A stretch of 64,000 nt of DNA from JAEULH01 sp963805915 (GTDB lineage Bacteria > Pseudomonadota > Alphaproteobacteria > Rhodospirillales > Defluviicoccaceae). Below, piece by piece: positions 18,259 to 28,140 of this stretch (positions within the stretch are counted from its first letter, which is position 1; the number at the start of each line of letters is the position of its first letter). The notes under the pieces are model-generated. The model did not search any database and was not told the origin of the DNA. It was given only the letters and a program-made list of their open reading frames with translations. A program made the position numbers and the translations under genes. The stretch spans positions 62,001 through 126,000 of the forward strand of contig CAWDWD010000016.1 in the NCBI GenBank assembly GCA_963805915.1, written 5' to 3'.

Positions 18259-18669
18259 ATGGATGGAATGCAACCCGCCGGCCGCGACAACTTCGGCGTC
18301 CCCGCCGTCCTCGTGTTCGCCGTTGAAGCGATGGCGGGCCGGATCCTGGCCGCGGCGCTCGGCCGCGGCGGTTACCGCGTCACGACCGCCACCGACGAAG
18401 ACCAGGCCTTGGCCGCGATGGCGGAGGACGCCATCGATCTGATTGTCATTCATCTTCGCGCGCCGGATCCGGGAAGCCTCGATTTCGTCAAGCTGCAGCG
18501 GATGGGCGATCCGGCCGACCCGCTTCTGCCGGTCGTCGTTCTCGCCGAAGTGATGAGCGCGGATTTGGAGCGGGCCTGCGACGACGCCCGAGTCGATCTT
18601 CGCCTGTCCGCTCCGGTCGAGCCGCGCTATCTGCTCGATTACGTCGGCGACCTACTCGCTCGTCATTGA
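18259..18669 (+). CDS. Degenerate receiver-domain protein (pseudo-receiver)
   Basis: 136 residues with the fold pattern of a CheY-like receiver, but the key residues are missing. The N-terminal acidic pair is lost (VLVFAVEAMAGRIL), the phosphoacceptor Asp position is His in LIVIHLRAPDPGSLDFV, and the conserved Lys near the end is replaced in LSAPVEPRYLLDYV. It should not be phosphorylated in the normal way. GAGGAGA precedes the ATG. Its 3' end overlaps the RimK gene's 3' end by 18 bp, tail to tail. Confidence 0.7.
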   Translation: MDGMQPAGRDNFGVPAVLVFAVEAMAGRILAAALGRGGYRVTTATDEDQALAAMAEDAIDLIVIHLRAPDPGSLDFVKLQRMGDPADPLLPVVVLAEVMSADLERACDDARVDLRLSAPVEPRYLLDYVGDLLARH

Positions 18670-20232
18670 GGCGTCGCGCCGGTTTGGTGTCCGCGCCACC
18701 TCCGGCAGGACCGTCTCCGCGGGAACAGCGGGAAATGCCGCGGCCCCATTGCGGACCTTGTCCGGCGGCTGGGTACGGTCCTCGATGCGGCGGACCAGAT
18801 CCTGCATGACCAGCCGGTAGAGGTCGTCCTTGAGGACCGCGTCCTCGACGCCCGAGTCGATGTTGGGATTGTCGTTGACCTCAATGACGCAAACGCCGTC
18901 GGCGGTCTCCTTGAGGTCGACGCCGTAAAGGCCGCGGCCGATCAGGCTCGCGGCGCGGGTTGCGATTTCGATGACCTTTGCCGGCGCGGCATCGACCGCC
19001 CAGGTCTTGACCGCGCCCGCCTGCGGTCCCTTCTCGCCGCCGTGCTTGACGATCTGCCAGTGTTTGCGCGCCATGAAATACTGGCAGACGTATAGCGGCT
19101 TGCGGTCGAGCACGCCGACCCGCCAGTCGAACGGGGTTGGGACGAACTCCTGGGCGATGACCAAGTCGGAGTCGTCGAACACTTTGTCGAGGATCGCCTC
19201 GAGTTCGTCGTGATCGGCGACCTTGAACACTCCGCGCGAGAACGAACCGTCCGGGATCTTGATTACCGCCGGATAGCCGAGCTCGCGCTCAATTCGGCCG
19301 ATCCGCCGGCGGTCGAGGATCAGGGTCCGCGGCGCCGGCACGCCGTGGGCCTGGAGCAGTTCGGCGAGATAGATCTTGTTGGTGCACTTCAGGATCGAAG
19401 CCGGATCGTCGATCACCGGCATCCCCTCGCTCTCGGCCTTCTTGGCGAAGCGGTAGGTGTGATCGTCGAGCGCCGTCGTCTCGCGGATGAACAAGGCGTC
19501 GAACTCGAGCAACCGGCTGTAATCGGCCTTCGTGATCAGCTCGGCATCAACCCCCATCTGCGCTCCGGCGCGGATGAACTTCTCCAAGGCCCGCCGGTTC
19601 GATGGCGGCAACTGCTCCTTGGCGTCGTAGAGGATGGCGACGGAATAGCGCCCCGGCGCGCTCGTCTTCGGGCTCCGCCAGACGGCATGGGTGTAGCGTT
19701 CCAGCGCCTCGGTAAAAGCCGCGACCTGGTCGGGACGCACCTCGCTCAGCGACATCGGCCGGATCTCGGCGATCTCCCAATGGCCTTCGCGCGGTTTGAG
19801 CTTGAGGCGCAGCAGCGGGCAGCGGAACAGCTCGAACACCCGGCGCGCGGCGGCGGCGAGGCGCGGATCGTCGGCATTGCCGAAGAAGATGGCGACCTTG
19901 AACTGCGGCTGCTCGTCGGACGCCGCCTGGAAAGCCTTCCTGACCAGCTCGTTGACCTCGGGCAGGGCGATGCGCAGCAGCCGCTTCCAGTGCAGATCGA
20001 GCATGACCTCGACCGAGGGGATCACCTTCTGGCCGCGGCCCTCGGCGAGCAGCGAGCAGTAGTAGCCGAGGCTCAGGTAGCTGTAGTCGCGGCACAGGTT
20101 GATCACCCGCGCCGAAGACGGCATCCGCCGCGCCAACTCCATCACGAAGTCGCGCGCCTCGACCACGCGCAGATCCCGCCGCGGCCAGGGAAAATCGCTG
20201 CGCCGGTCGACGACGACGATGTGCTGCGGCAT
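18652..20232 (-). CDS. RimK-family ATP-grasp ligase with N-terminal RLAN domain
   Basis: 526 residues: an N-terminal RLAN-type domain (about 1-200), then a RimK-like ATP-grasp domain (KCTNKIYLAELLQAHGVPAP, YPAVIKIPDGSFSRGVFKV, and the metal-binding end VIEVNDNPNIDSGVED). RimK enzymes add glutamate or other amino acids to a peptide or protein carboxylate using ATP. The ATG overlaps the upstream gene's stop as TGATG. That partner is a GNAT-peptidase C39 fusion, a recurrent pairing proposed to modify peptides. The substrate is unknown. Confidence 0.85.
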   Translation of the reverse strand: MPQHIVVVDRRSDFPWPRRDLRVVEARDFVMELARRMPSSARVINLCRDYSYLSLGYYCSLLAEGRGQKVIPSVEVMLDLHWKRLLRIALPEVNELVRKAFQAASDEQPQFKVAIFFGNADDPRLAAAARRVFELFRCPLLRLKLKPREGHWEIAEIRPMSLSEVRPDQVAAFTEALERYTHAVWRSPKTSAPGRYSVAILYDAKEQLPPSNRRALEKFIRAGAQMGVDAELITKADYSRLLEFDALFIRETTALDDHTYRFAKKAESEGMPVIDDPASILKCTNKIYLAELLQAHGVPAPRTLILDRRRIGRIERELGYPAVIKIPDGSFSRGVFKVADHDELEAILDKVFDDSDLVIAQEFVPTPFDWRVGVLDRKPLYVCQYFMARKHWQIVKHGGEKGPQAGAVKTWAVDAAPAKVIEIATRAASLIGRGLYGVDLKETADGVCVIEVNDNPNIDSGVEDAVLKDDLYRLVMQDLVRRIEDRTQPPDKVRNGAAAFPAVPAETVLPEVARTPNRRDASMTSE

Positions 20233-21408
20233 CAGCCGCGGCCCTTGGCGACGATCAATGCTGCCTTGAGTTGCGAGCGGCCGTAGCGGGCCATCTTGGC
20301 GAAATCACTTTGCAATACGGGAATTTGCATACAATCGGTCGCCGTTTTGTCCAGGTCTTCGTCGACGTTAGGATCATGAAGATAAACATATTTTTCGTCG
20401 AAGCCAGTGACCACGACCCAATGCGGCTGTTTTTCTCGGTCGAACCGGAACGAGCTGATCAGCACCAAGGGGATGCCGCCGGCTTCGAACTTCTCGCGCA
20501 TGGTCTCGGCCGACAGCGGGCGGAAGGTGGTCGGGATATCCGCCTCGATCAGCTGACGGCGAAAGTCTTCCTGGACCAGGCGGATGACCGCGCGTTTGCT
20601 GGCGCTGCGCACCGAGTTCGACGAACAAGATACCGGTGTCGCTGAGGAACAGCTCGACCTGGAAGCCACGGCGGTGAACGGCCAGCGCCAGGCCTTCGGG
20701 ACTGCATCCGCCGACCCCGGAGGTCATGAACACGGTGGTCGACTCCCGCCACAGCCTGAGCTCCGCGGTCTGGTCGACTTCGATATCCGGATTGAGCGCG
20801 CGCATCGCCATCAGCGCCGCCGCCGGGCCGCAGGTGAAGTCAAGGCTCTGGGCGTAATACGGCACCCGCGCCAGGCTCGGATCGGGACGCGGCGCCAGCG
20901 ATTTCTCCATCCTGAGGGCGTCGGCGCGGTCTTCGTAATAGTGATGGTGAACGGCGAACTGGCGGTAGCCGTGGCCGCGATAAAACGACTGGGCGAGCGG
21001 ATCGTCGGCGCGCACCTCCAGGCGCATGCACGCGGTTTCGTGCTCGCGCGCGCCGGCCTCGGCGGCCCGGAGCAGGCGCTCGCCGAGGCCGATTCCGCGC
21101 ACGTCCGGATCGACGGCGATGGAGTAGAGCCGCGCCAGCGAGGTGCCGCGGTTGAACAGGACCATGACATAGCCCTGGGCAACATCGTCGGCGCCGGCCG
21201 CGACCAGGGTGAGGGCGTTGGCCTTGGAAAGCAAATAGCGGAAGCTCCTCGCCGATAGGCGGTCGGTCTCGAACGAATTGGTTTCGATGCGGACGAGATT
21301 GTCGATATCCTCGATCGTGGCCGGGCGGATCACGGCCTGGGCCACGGGACCGGGCAAGGCGCGCGCTGGCCCGCCCGGCACGTCCGCGCCTCGCGCGTTG
21401 TGCATCAT
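20232..21408 (-). CDS. GNAT acetyltransferase-C39 peptidase fusion, frameshifted
   Basis: Start ATG 21408 (a longer reading from 21540 has an Arg-rich, implausible N terminus). The first half is a GNAT domain (LYSIAVDPDVRGIGLGERLL); the second is a C39-like papain-fold peptidase with Cys in DFTCGPAAALMAM, His in PHWVVVTGFD and Asp in YLHDPNVDED. One extra base at about 20617-20618 shifts the frame between LSDTGILFV and SVRSASKRAVIRLVQEDF; removing it restores V-D-S-V-R. The His/Asp half is otherwise separated from the Cys half. It is coupled to the RimK gene by a 1-base overlap and probably acts with it on the same peptide. Confidence 0.8.
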
Positions 21409-21427
21409 GGGCGCTCGCCGGTTTCGT

Positions 21428-22787
21428 TCATGCCATGGCCCAGCTGAGGAGGATCCAGGCGATCGCAACCGGCGCCGGCAAGCGCAAGATCCAAAGCCAT
21501 AGGCGAGCGAAGCGCGGCGGTTGTCCATGCCCGGCGCCAACTCCCGCGCTAATTTCGGCCATCATACGCGGTGCGATGACCCAGCCGACAAAGATCGCGA
21601 CCAAGAGGCCGCCCACCGGAAGCATGATTCCCGCGGTCAGGGCATCGAGAAGATCGAGAATGCCCTTGCCGAAGACGGTAAAGCCCGCCCACGGCCCAAG
21701 CGACAGCGCCGAGGGGATCGACAGGAGAAACGCCGCCGCTCCGGCGGCGATCGTCATGGGCACCCGCCGCATCCCGTGTTCGTCGATCAAGTAGGCGACG
21801 ATGGGTTCGAGCAGCGAAATCGACGATGTCAGCGCGGCGATTGCGAGCAGAACGAAAAACAAGGTGCCGAACAGGGCGCCCAGCGGGATCGACGCGAACA
21901 CCGTCGGCAGGGTCACGAAGGCGAGCCCCGGCCCGGCATTCCGGGTTGAGGCCGGCGGCGAACACCGCCGGAAGAATGGCGAACCCGGCGAGCATGGCGG
22001 CCAGCGTATCGAGGCCGACGACCCACCCTGCGGCGTGGCCGATATTCTGATCGCGATCGAGGTACGAGCCGTAGGTCATCATCGCGCCAAGCCCGATGGA
22101 GAGCGAGAAGAACGCCTGGCCAAGGGCCGTCGTCAGCGTCGCGACGCCGACCTTGGAGAAATCGGGCGTCAGAAAAAAACGTAACCCCGCGCCGGCGCCG
22201 GGCAGTGTCACTGCGCGGATGGCCAAGGCGACGAGGATGAGGAACAGCAGCGGCATCAGAACCATGCTCGCCCGTTCGATGCCGCCCTTCACCCCGCCGA
22301 GGACGACCGCGATGGTGAGCACCATGAATACCGCCGCGGCGGGGATGGTTTGAGCCGGATCGGCGACAAACCCCGCGAAGGCTTGGGCCGTATCGACGCC
22401 CGATCGGCTCAGCGCGCCGCTCGCCATTTTCATCGCGTAGCTCAGGGTCCAGCCGGCGATGACGGTGTAGAACGACAAGATCAGGAACGCCGCGAGGATA
22501 CCGAGATAGCCGAGCCCGGCCCAGGCGCGGCCGCCGAGAAGGCGGGTGGCGCCGACCGGGTTGGTCTGAGCGGCGCGGCCGATCGCGAGTTCGGCGATCA
22601 TGATGCTGATGCCGAGGGTAAAGACGATGGCGAGGTAGATGATGAGAAACGCCGCGCCGCCGTTTTCGCCGGCAACATACGGAAACCGCCAGACGTTGCC
22701 GAGCCCGACCGCCGAACCGGCCGCTGCCATGACGAACCCGAGCCGACTGGCCCAATGTTCGCGCCGTTGATGCGTCTTGCCGTTCAT
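21428..22787 (-). CDS. Neurotransmitter:sodium symporter (SNF family) transporter, frameshifted
   Basis: An SNF/LeuT-type transporter of about 452 residues once one extra base near 21938 is removed. The N-terminal signature RLGFVMAAAGSAVGLGNVW and the first sodium-site helix are intact. The frame breaks after FAAGLNPE; the other frame continues GPGLAFVTLPTVFASIPLG to the end. Such proteins import amino acids or similar solutes with Na+. The stop is 19 bp before the GNAT-C39 start, so the three genes may form one operon, which hints at transport linked to peptide or amino-acid metabolism. Confidence 0.85.
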
Positions 22788-23205
22788 GCCAGCGCCTCTT
22801 TCCGCCCACCGCCGCCGCCGTTATACACCGGCCGTTTCATCGGCGCGACCGCCGTTGGCCGCCGTTGGCCGTCGTCGGCCGTCGTCGGCTCGGCGGTACT
22901 TGGTCAAAAATCCGCGAAGCACGGGTCTTCGAGGGCGGGCCGCCCGACGGCCGATAGCCGCCGCGGGACTCCGGTCGTACTCTCCGCAAGGAAGCTCGCG
23001 CATAATAACAACTTCATGATGTTTCTGTGGCGAACATCGCGCAGAGCGCGTATACTAGCCTGAGTCGAACTTGATAAACAGCATGTCGTAAAAAGAGTCG
23101 CAAGGGAAGCTGCGTACCCGTTTGAGTACGCGTGCAATCACGCGTGCTACTCGCTTGAACGAGGCGCGGGGCCGCTGGGGAGGGAAATAGACGGGAGCAG
23201 GGGCG
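22788..23205. other. Intergenic region with decamer repeat and candidate promoter
   Basis: 418 bp with no convincing gene. Four tandem decamers occupy 22851-22890. TATACT at 23051-23056 is a possible -10 box for the LuxR-type gene, with only a weak -35. Two small hairpins follow in the presumed leader (GCGTAC/GTACGC at 23112-23131 and GCGTG/CACGC at 23130-23143). Confidence 0.5.
22851..22890. repeat. Tandem decamer repeat, four units
   Basis: GCCGTTGGCC occurs twice, then the variants GTCGTCGGCC and GTCGTCGGCT, in register, upstream of the SNF transporter start codon. Confidence 0.85.
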
Positions 23206-24066
23206 ATGGAGCGACAAAACGCGGCCAGGAGGGGGGACACTCAGGCTAAGGGCGGTGGAACGGGCAGAGTCGTTACGCGCGGCCTTGTGACGCGCGGCGG
23301 TACCGTGACGGATTGCGTGACGGGCACACGCGAACCCATCGCTCCGCCAGCAGACAAAAAGCCGGGACCGATCCGGCGTGGCCAGGATACGTGCCGCGTC
23401 GTTATTATCGACGAGCGCTCCTTCCGCCGCGAGTCTATCCTCCACCTGCTCCGCGAAGTCTCCCCTGAATGCACATTCGTGGCGCTGGCGCGTCCCAGCG
23501 ATCTCGCCGAAACGACCGCCGGCGGCGGGGCGGGCGCGGGAGACTTCAGTGACACGGATGTCATTATCCTCGACATCGGCTGGACGCGCTTGCCCGACGA
23601 GCGGATCGAAGACGACATCCGCTTCCTTAAAGAGTGGCTGGGCAGTGTCCCGATCATTTTGTTGTCGGACCGCGAAGACGGTCCTCATGTCGCCGAGGCG
23701 TTGCGCTACGGGGTCCGTGGCTTCATCCCGACCAGCCTGTGCGCGGCGGTTGTGGTCGAGGCGATGCGCCTCGTCACGGCCGGCGGCACGTTCATTCCGG
23801 CGAGCGCGCTGGTCCAGGCTCTCGCCGGCTCGCGCGAGTGTCATGGCGAAACGCAAGGTTACAGGCGCAGCGCCGAGACGGCCAGCCTGACGCCGCGCGA
23901 GTGCGATGTGCTCAACCTGCTGCGCGAAGGCAAGCCGAACAAGATCATCGCGGCAAAGCTCGACCTGAAAGAGACGACGGTCAAGATCCACGTCCGCCAC
24001 ATCATGAAAAAGCTCAAGGCAACAAACCGGACCGAAGCCGCTCTCATGGCCGAGCGCGCCCGCTAG
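23206..24066 (+). CDS. LuxR-family response regulator with low-complexity N-terminal extension
   Basis: 286 residues. About 62 residues of Gly/Thr/Arg-rich sequence precede a receiver-like domain (CRVVIIDERSFRRESILHLL; candidate phosphoacceptor Asp in DVIILDIGWTRLPD). The usual Lys is replaced (RGFIPTSLCAA), so signalling may be atypical. The C-terminal LuxR helix-turn-helix is clear (SLTPRECDVLNLLREGKPNK, then ETTVKIHVRHIMKKL). GGGAGCAGGGGCG precedes ATG 23206. No kinase is adjacent. The TAG stop coincides with the edge of interspersed repeat copy A. Confidence 0.85.
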   Translation: MERQNAARRGDTQAKGGGTGRVVTRGLVTRGGTVTDCVTGTREPIAPPADKKPGPIRRGQDTCRVVIIDERSFRRESILHLLREVSPECTFVALARPSDLAETTAGGGAGAGDFSDTDVIILDIGWTRLPDERIEDDIRFLKEWLGSVPIILLSDREDGPHVAEALRYGVRGFIPTSLCAAVVVEAMRLVTAGGTFIPASALVQALAGSRECHGETQGYRRSAETASLTPRECDVLNLLREGKPNKIIAAKLDLKETTVKIHVRHIMKKLKATNRTEAALMAERAR

Positions 24067-24204
24067 TGGTCCGATCCTGACGCTTGAGTCCTCAAGCGTC
24101 AGGCAAATCAGCAAGCGTCAGGTGAATTAGCCCACCGGATCAATCGGTTGGTGGTTCGATTCAGCTGACGGATGGCTACCATCCGTCAGGCATCGGACCA
24201 CCAA
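24063..24204. repeat. Interspersed MITE-like element, copy A
   Basis: The left end CTAGTGGTCCGAT and right end ATCGGACCAC are inverted repeats. Inside are a 13-bp-stem hairpin (CCTGACGCTTGAG, 24076-24103), a weaker CCACC/GGTGG hairpin near 24132-24154, and an 11-bp-stem hairpin (CTGACGGATGG, 24165-24189). The LuxR gene's TAG stop lies in the left end. Related copies are at 50687 and 56673. It codes for nothing. Confidence 0.85.
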
Positions 24205-24250
24205 GCCACACACACATCGCCTTTGCCGCGGCGCTTGGCTCCGCTCGGGC

Positions 24251-25849
24251 TCACATCGACCGCGTCGCGGCGGCCGGCGCCGCTTCGGTTTTGGTTGGGA
24301 CTTTCGTTGGGACGACGGCGGGTTGCGAGGAAGATTGGGCGGGCGGGCTTGCGGGAGATGGTTCGGACCAACCTCCGCCGAGCGCACGGTATAAAGCGAT
24401 CAGGTTTTGCACGACCAGGCCCTGGCTCTGCGCGTAAGCATCGTCTTGCTGGAACTTCGAGCGTTGCTGATCCTGGACGTTCTGGAAGTCGGTCAGGCCG
24501 GCGACGTACAAGGACTGAACCAGACGGACCGAGTCGCTGGCCGCCCCGACCGATCGCGCCAGGATGTCGCGCCGGTCGCTCTCCTGGGCGTAGCTCACCA
24601 GGGAGTCTTGCGTTTCGCGAAGGGCCGACAGCACGGTCTGCTCGTAGCCGAACAGGGCCTGCTGGGCGAGGGCGTCCTGCACGGCGATATTGCTGCGGAT
24701 CCGGCCGCCGTCGAACACGTTCCATATGACTGTCGGACCCAGGCCAAAGCCGATATTGTCCTTGTTGAAGAAGTTGCTGACACCGTACTTCTGAAAGGCG
24801 AGGAACCCGCTGAGGGTAAACCGCGGGTAGAGATCGGCCGTGGCGACGCCGATCTGCGCCGTCTGCGAGGCGAGCTGGCGCTCGGCCGCGCGAACGTCCG
24901 GGCGTTGTCGCAGCAGTTCCGCCGGCAGGCCGATGGCGACCTGAGCCGGCGGCTGGGGAATGGGTACGGACCGTGACAGTTCGGCGTATAGTGCCGTCGG
25001 TTCCTCGCCGAGGAGGACGCTCAGGCGGTGCAGCGCGCGATGGAGTTGGTCGCGGAGTTGCGGGATCAACGCCTCTGTCGTCGACACATTGAGCTGCGCC
25101 TGGGCGATTTCCAGGTCCGAGGCGAGTTGAGCCCGCTTACGATCGCGAACCAGTTTCAACGTCTGCTGCTGGGTCCGGACGTTGCCGAGGGCGGCGTCGA
25201 TGCGGCTTTGCAGCGTGCGGATCTCGACGTACGTCGTCGCAACCTCGGCATACAGCGAAACCAGAAGATCGCGGTAGTCCTCGAGCGATGCCTGGAGGGC
25301 GGCATCGGCCGATTCAACGTTGCGGCTGATACGGCCCCACAGGTCGACCTCCCAACTGGCGTCCAGGCCGAGCTGGTAGAGCGTACTGGTCCGCTGGCGC
25401 GACGAGCCCACTTCCTTCTGAGTGCCCTCGCTCAGGCGGCCGCGTTCCAGATCGCCCGGGGCCGTGACCAATGGAAGTTCCTCGCCCGCGGCGACGCCGA
25501 CGATGGCGCGGGCTTCGAGCAATCTGGCGACGCCCTGCTTGAGGTCGAGATTGCCGCGCCACGCCCGATCGATCAGGCTCGCGAGCATCGGGTCGTCGAG
25601 GAAAGCCCACCAGGTGCGCAGGTCCGCCTTACCTTCGAACAGGCCGCGGGTGAGGTGCTGGTTCCACTGGTCCGGCATCTGTACTTCCGGCGGCCGATAG
25701 TTCGGACCGACGGCGCAGCCGGTCAATGCCGCCAGCGCGACCACGGCCGAGCCCAGCGCGGTGCGCAACGCGCGCTTGCGCTCATGGCGATGTCGGCGAT
25801 GCGGCGGTTGAGTACAGATCACTATTGAACCGGAGGCCTTCGTCGTCAC
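24251..25849 (-). CDS. Outer-membrane efflux lipoprotein (NodT/OprM-type)
   Basis: 532 residues with a lipobox (AALTGC) followed by AVGPNYRPP, the hallmark N terminus of OprM/NodT outer-membrane factors. Two repeated OEP domains follow (SWEVDLWGRISRNVESAD; later LRQRPDVRAAERQLASQTA and VIWNVFDGGRIRSN). It forms trimeric channels for RND or MFS tripartite exporters, but no inner-membrane pump or adaptor gene is nearby, so it is an orphan. The C terminus is Pro/Thr/Ala-rich. The true start may be later than ATG 25849, since the first 25 residues are unusually Arg/His-rich. Confidence 0.88.
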   Translation of the reverse strand: MTTKASGSIVICTQPPHRRHRHERKRALRTALGSAVVALAALTGCAVGPNYRPPEVQMPDQWNQHLTRGLFEGKADLRTWWAFLDDPMLASLIDRAWRGNLDLKQGVARLLEARAIVGVAAGEELPLVTAPGDLERGRLSEGTQKEVGSSRQRTSTLYQLGLDASWEVDLWGRISRNVESADAALQASLEDYRDLLVSLYAEVATTYVEIRTLQSRIDAALGNVRTQQQTLKLVRDRKRAQLASDLEIAQAQLNVSTTEALIPQLRDQLHRALHRLSVLLGEEPTALYAELSRSVPIPQPPAQVAIGLPAELLRQRPDVRAAERQLASQTAQIGVATADLYPRFTLSGFLAFQKYGVSNFFNKDNIGFGLGPTVIWNVFDGGRIRSNIAVQDALAQQALFGYEQTVLSALRETQDSLVSYAQESDRRDILARSVGAASDSVRLVQSLYVAGLTDFQNVQDQQRSKFQQDDAYAQSQGLVVQNLIALYRALGGGWSEPSPASPPAQSSSQPAVVPTKVPTKTEAAPAAATRSM

Positions 25850-25998
25850 GGCGTGTCGAGGGAGCGGCGAGGACGCCGCAGATCATTCGTGCCGGCCGAG
25901 TAATCGCACGAATAGCCCCGCAAGCAAAGTCACATCCGTTGCCAGGGGCGAGGCGGCCCGGCCGGGGACAGGGCCTGATCGAGATCCGGCGCAACGGC

Positions 25999-28140
25999 CT
26001 AAGCGTCCGTTCGAACGCCGCAGGTGCTCAGGCCGCCGCGCAGGGCCGGGACCGGTCGCGGCGGGGCAATGGCTTCGCCCTGGGCATAGTCGACGCCCAG
26101 GCTCCGCAGACACGCGACGGTCGCTTCATCGTGGGCGAACTCGGCGATGGTTCGAAGACCCATGATCCGGCCGGTTTCATGGATCGCGGAGACGACCGCG
26201 CGGTCGACCGGGCTCTCGATCATGCGGCGCACGAAGCCGCCGTCGATCTTGAGATAGTCCGCGGGCAGCGCCTTCAGGTAGGCGAACGAGCTCTGCCCGC
26301 TGCCGAAATCGTCGAGCGCGATCGAACAGCCGAGTTGCTTGAGGCAGTTCACGACCTCGACCGCGTGGCCAAGATCGCGAATGGCCTCGGTCTCGGTGAT
26401 CTCGAAGCAGACCGCCCGCGGCGCGATCGGATGCTCGGCGAACTGAGCGATGACGTAATCGACAAGCCCAGGGTCGTCGAGAGAGTTGCCCGAAAGGTTG
26501 ATGGCAATGCCGGCGCCGGCGAAACGGCCGCGCGGCTCGGCAAGCTGGCGAACGGCCGCGCCGATGACCCAGCGATCGACGGCGCCCATCAGGCCATGGC
26601 GCTCGGCCGCCGCGATCAGGGCGCGAGGCAGCAGAAGCTCGCCCGTTTCGGAGCGCAGCCTGAGCAGAAACTCATAGTGGACGGACAAGCCGCTGTCCTT
26701 GTCGAGCGGGACAATCGGCTGATAATAAAGCTCGAAACGGCCCTCTTCGAGGGCGGCGCGAAAGGCCTGCGGATGAGTGAGCGCCGCCGGAGCGTCGCGC
26801 GCGCCGTCGCTGCGGTAGATTTGGCTGCGGCCGCGCCCCAGCTCCTTCGCGGTGTAGCAGGCGAGGTCGCCGCGCGACAGAAGTTGCGGCGCGCTGCCCG
26901 ATATTGCCGTCACCTCGACCAGGCCGATGCTCGGCGCGACCCGCAGCGGTTCGTTGTCGACCACCGCGAAGCGCGCCGCGGCGAAGCTTTCGATGATCGA
27001 TCCCGCGATTCGCGCGGCCTCGTCAAGGCCGCAGTTGTCGAGCAACAAGGCGAACTCGTCACCGCCCAGGCGCGCAAGGGTGTCGCGCTGACGGAACCGG
27101 GCGCGCAGCAGACTCGCGACCTGTTGCAGTACGCAATCCCCGGCGGCGTGACCAGCAACCTCGTTGATCAACCGGAAGTGATCAAGATCAAGGTAGCAAA
27201 GGACCTGGCGCCGGCCGTTTTGCTTCGCGCTCGCGATCGCGTTTTCGAGCCGTCGCTCGAATTCGCGGCGGTTGATCAGCCCCGTAAGCGGATCGCGCAT
27301 CGCATTCAGCTCGGTGCTCCGCGCGGCGGGGCGTTCATGGCGTTCGTCGCGCAAGACGAGGACAACGCCATGAACGCCACCATGAACGCCCCCGAGGACG
27401 CCACCATGAACAACGCCGGGATCGGGCAAGGCGGTGGCATGCGCGGTGACGACGCACTCGCGATTGTCGCGGCCCATGACGATCACGGGGCCGTGCGGCA
27501 CCGCGGGCGGTCCGCCGGCCAGAAACGCCGCCGCCGGATCGGCCAGCGGCGCGCGGCTCGCGAGGTCGGCGAACCGCACGACTTCACTTGCGGGCAAGCC
27601 CAAGACCGCGGTTCTCGGCCAGCCGGTCATCTTTTCGGCGGCCGCGTTGAAGTCCTCGATGCGCCCGGCGGTATCGACACAGATGACCGCGTCGCCGACC
27701 GACGCCAAGGCGGCGCGGGATTGATCGCGCTCGCGCGTCAGCGCCGTTTCCGCCGCACGCCGCGTCGAGATGTCGCGCAGGATGCAGAACAGGTAAGCCG
27801 CCGCGCCGCGCCGCCGGCTGCCGGCGGCTGAGGTGGCCTGCCATTCGACGGCGACGCCGCGCCCGTCACGACGCAGGATCGTCGTCTCGGCGAAGAATGC
27901 GCCCTCGTCGGCGAGGTCGCGGCGCAACCGCTCCAGCGTTGCGCGGAACGCGTCCGGAGGCTGGAGAAACCCGAGGGGTCGCCGGCGCAGAGCTTCGCGC
28001 GGATAGCCGGTCAGGCGGACGAACGCGGCGTTCGCGAAGACGATGCGCGGCTCCGCCTCGGCGGTGGCGATTACCGCCGCGTCCACCATGCGCTCGCTCG
28101 TCAAGGCAAGCGCGCGAACGACCAGGTCTCCCCTAAGCAC
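25999..28140 (-). CDS. PAS-PAS-GGDEF-EAL cyclic-di-GMP protein
   Basis: 713 residues: two PAS domains (about 15-130 and 145-270), a GGDEF domain with intact RLGGDEFALL, and an EAL domain in which the signature is EFL (HYEFLLRL) rather than EAL, while the metal-binding EITETE, DDFGSG and KIDGGFVR elements remain. Diguanylate cyclase activity is likely; phosphodiesterase activity is less certain. The second PAS domain contains a Gly-His repeat (GGVLGGVHGGVHG) encoded by short direct DNA repeats near 27350-27415. It is monocistronic. Confidence 0.9.
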   Translation of the reverse strand: MLRGDLVVRALALTSERMVDAAVIATAEAEPRIVFANAAFVRLTGYPREALRRRPLGFLQPPDAFRATLERLRRDLADEGAFFAETTILRRDGRGVAVEWQATSAAGSRRRGAAAYLFCILRDISTRRAAETALTRERDQSRAALASVGDAVICVDTAGRIEDFNAAAEKMTGWPRTAVLGLPASEVVRFADLASRAPLADPAAAFLAGGPPAVPHGPVIVMGRDNRECVVTAHATALPDPGVVHGGVLGGVHGGVHGVVLVLRDERHERPAARSTELNAMRDPLTGLINRREFERRLENAIASAKQNGRRQVLCYLDLDHFRLINEVAGHAAGDCVLQQVASLLRARFRQRDTLARLGGDEFALLLDNCGLDEAARIAGSIIESFAAARFAVVDNEPLRVAPSIGLVEVTAISGSAPQLLSRGDLACYTAKELGRGRSQIYRSDGARDAPAALTHPQAFRAALEEGRFELYYQPIVPLDKDSGLSVHYEFLLRLRSETGELLLPRALIAAAERHGLMGAVDRWVIGAAVRQLAEPRGRFAGAGIAINLSGNSLDDPGLVDYVIAQFAEHPIAPRAVCFEITETEAIRDLGHAVEVVNCLKQLGCSIALDDFGSGQSSFAYLKALPADYLKIDGGFVRRMIESPVDRAVVSAIHETGRIMGLRTIAEFAHDEATVACLRSLGVDYAQGEAIAPPRPVPALRGGLSTCGVRTDA

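Noticed and set aside
25726..27831. Long plus-strand ORF of about 700 codons opposite the GGDEF-EAL gene
   Set aside because: Antisense to a gene with clear PAS, GGDEF and EAL motifs; the translation is Arg/Gly/Ala-rich with no domain. Typical of high-GC DNA.
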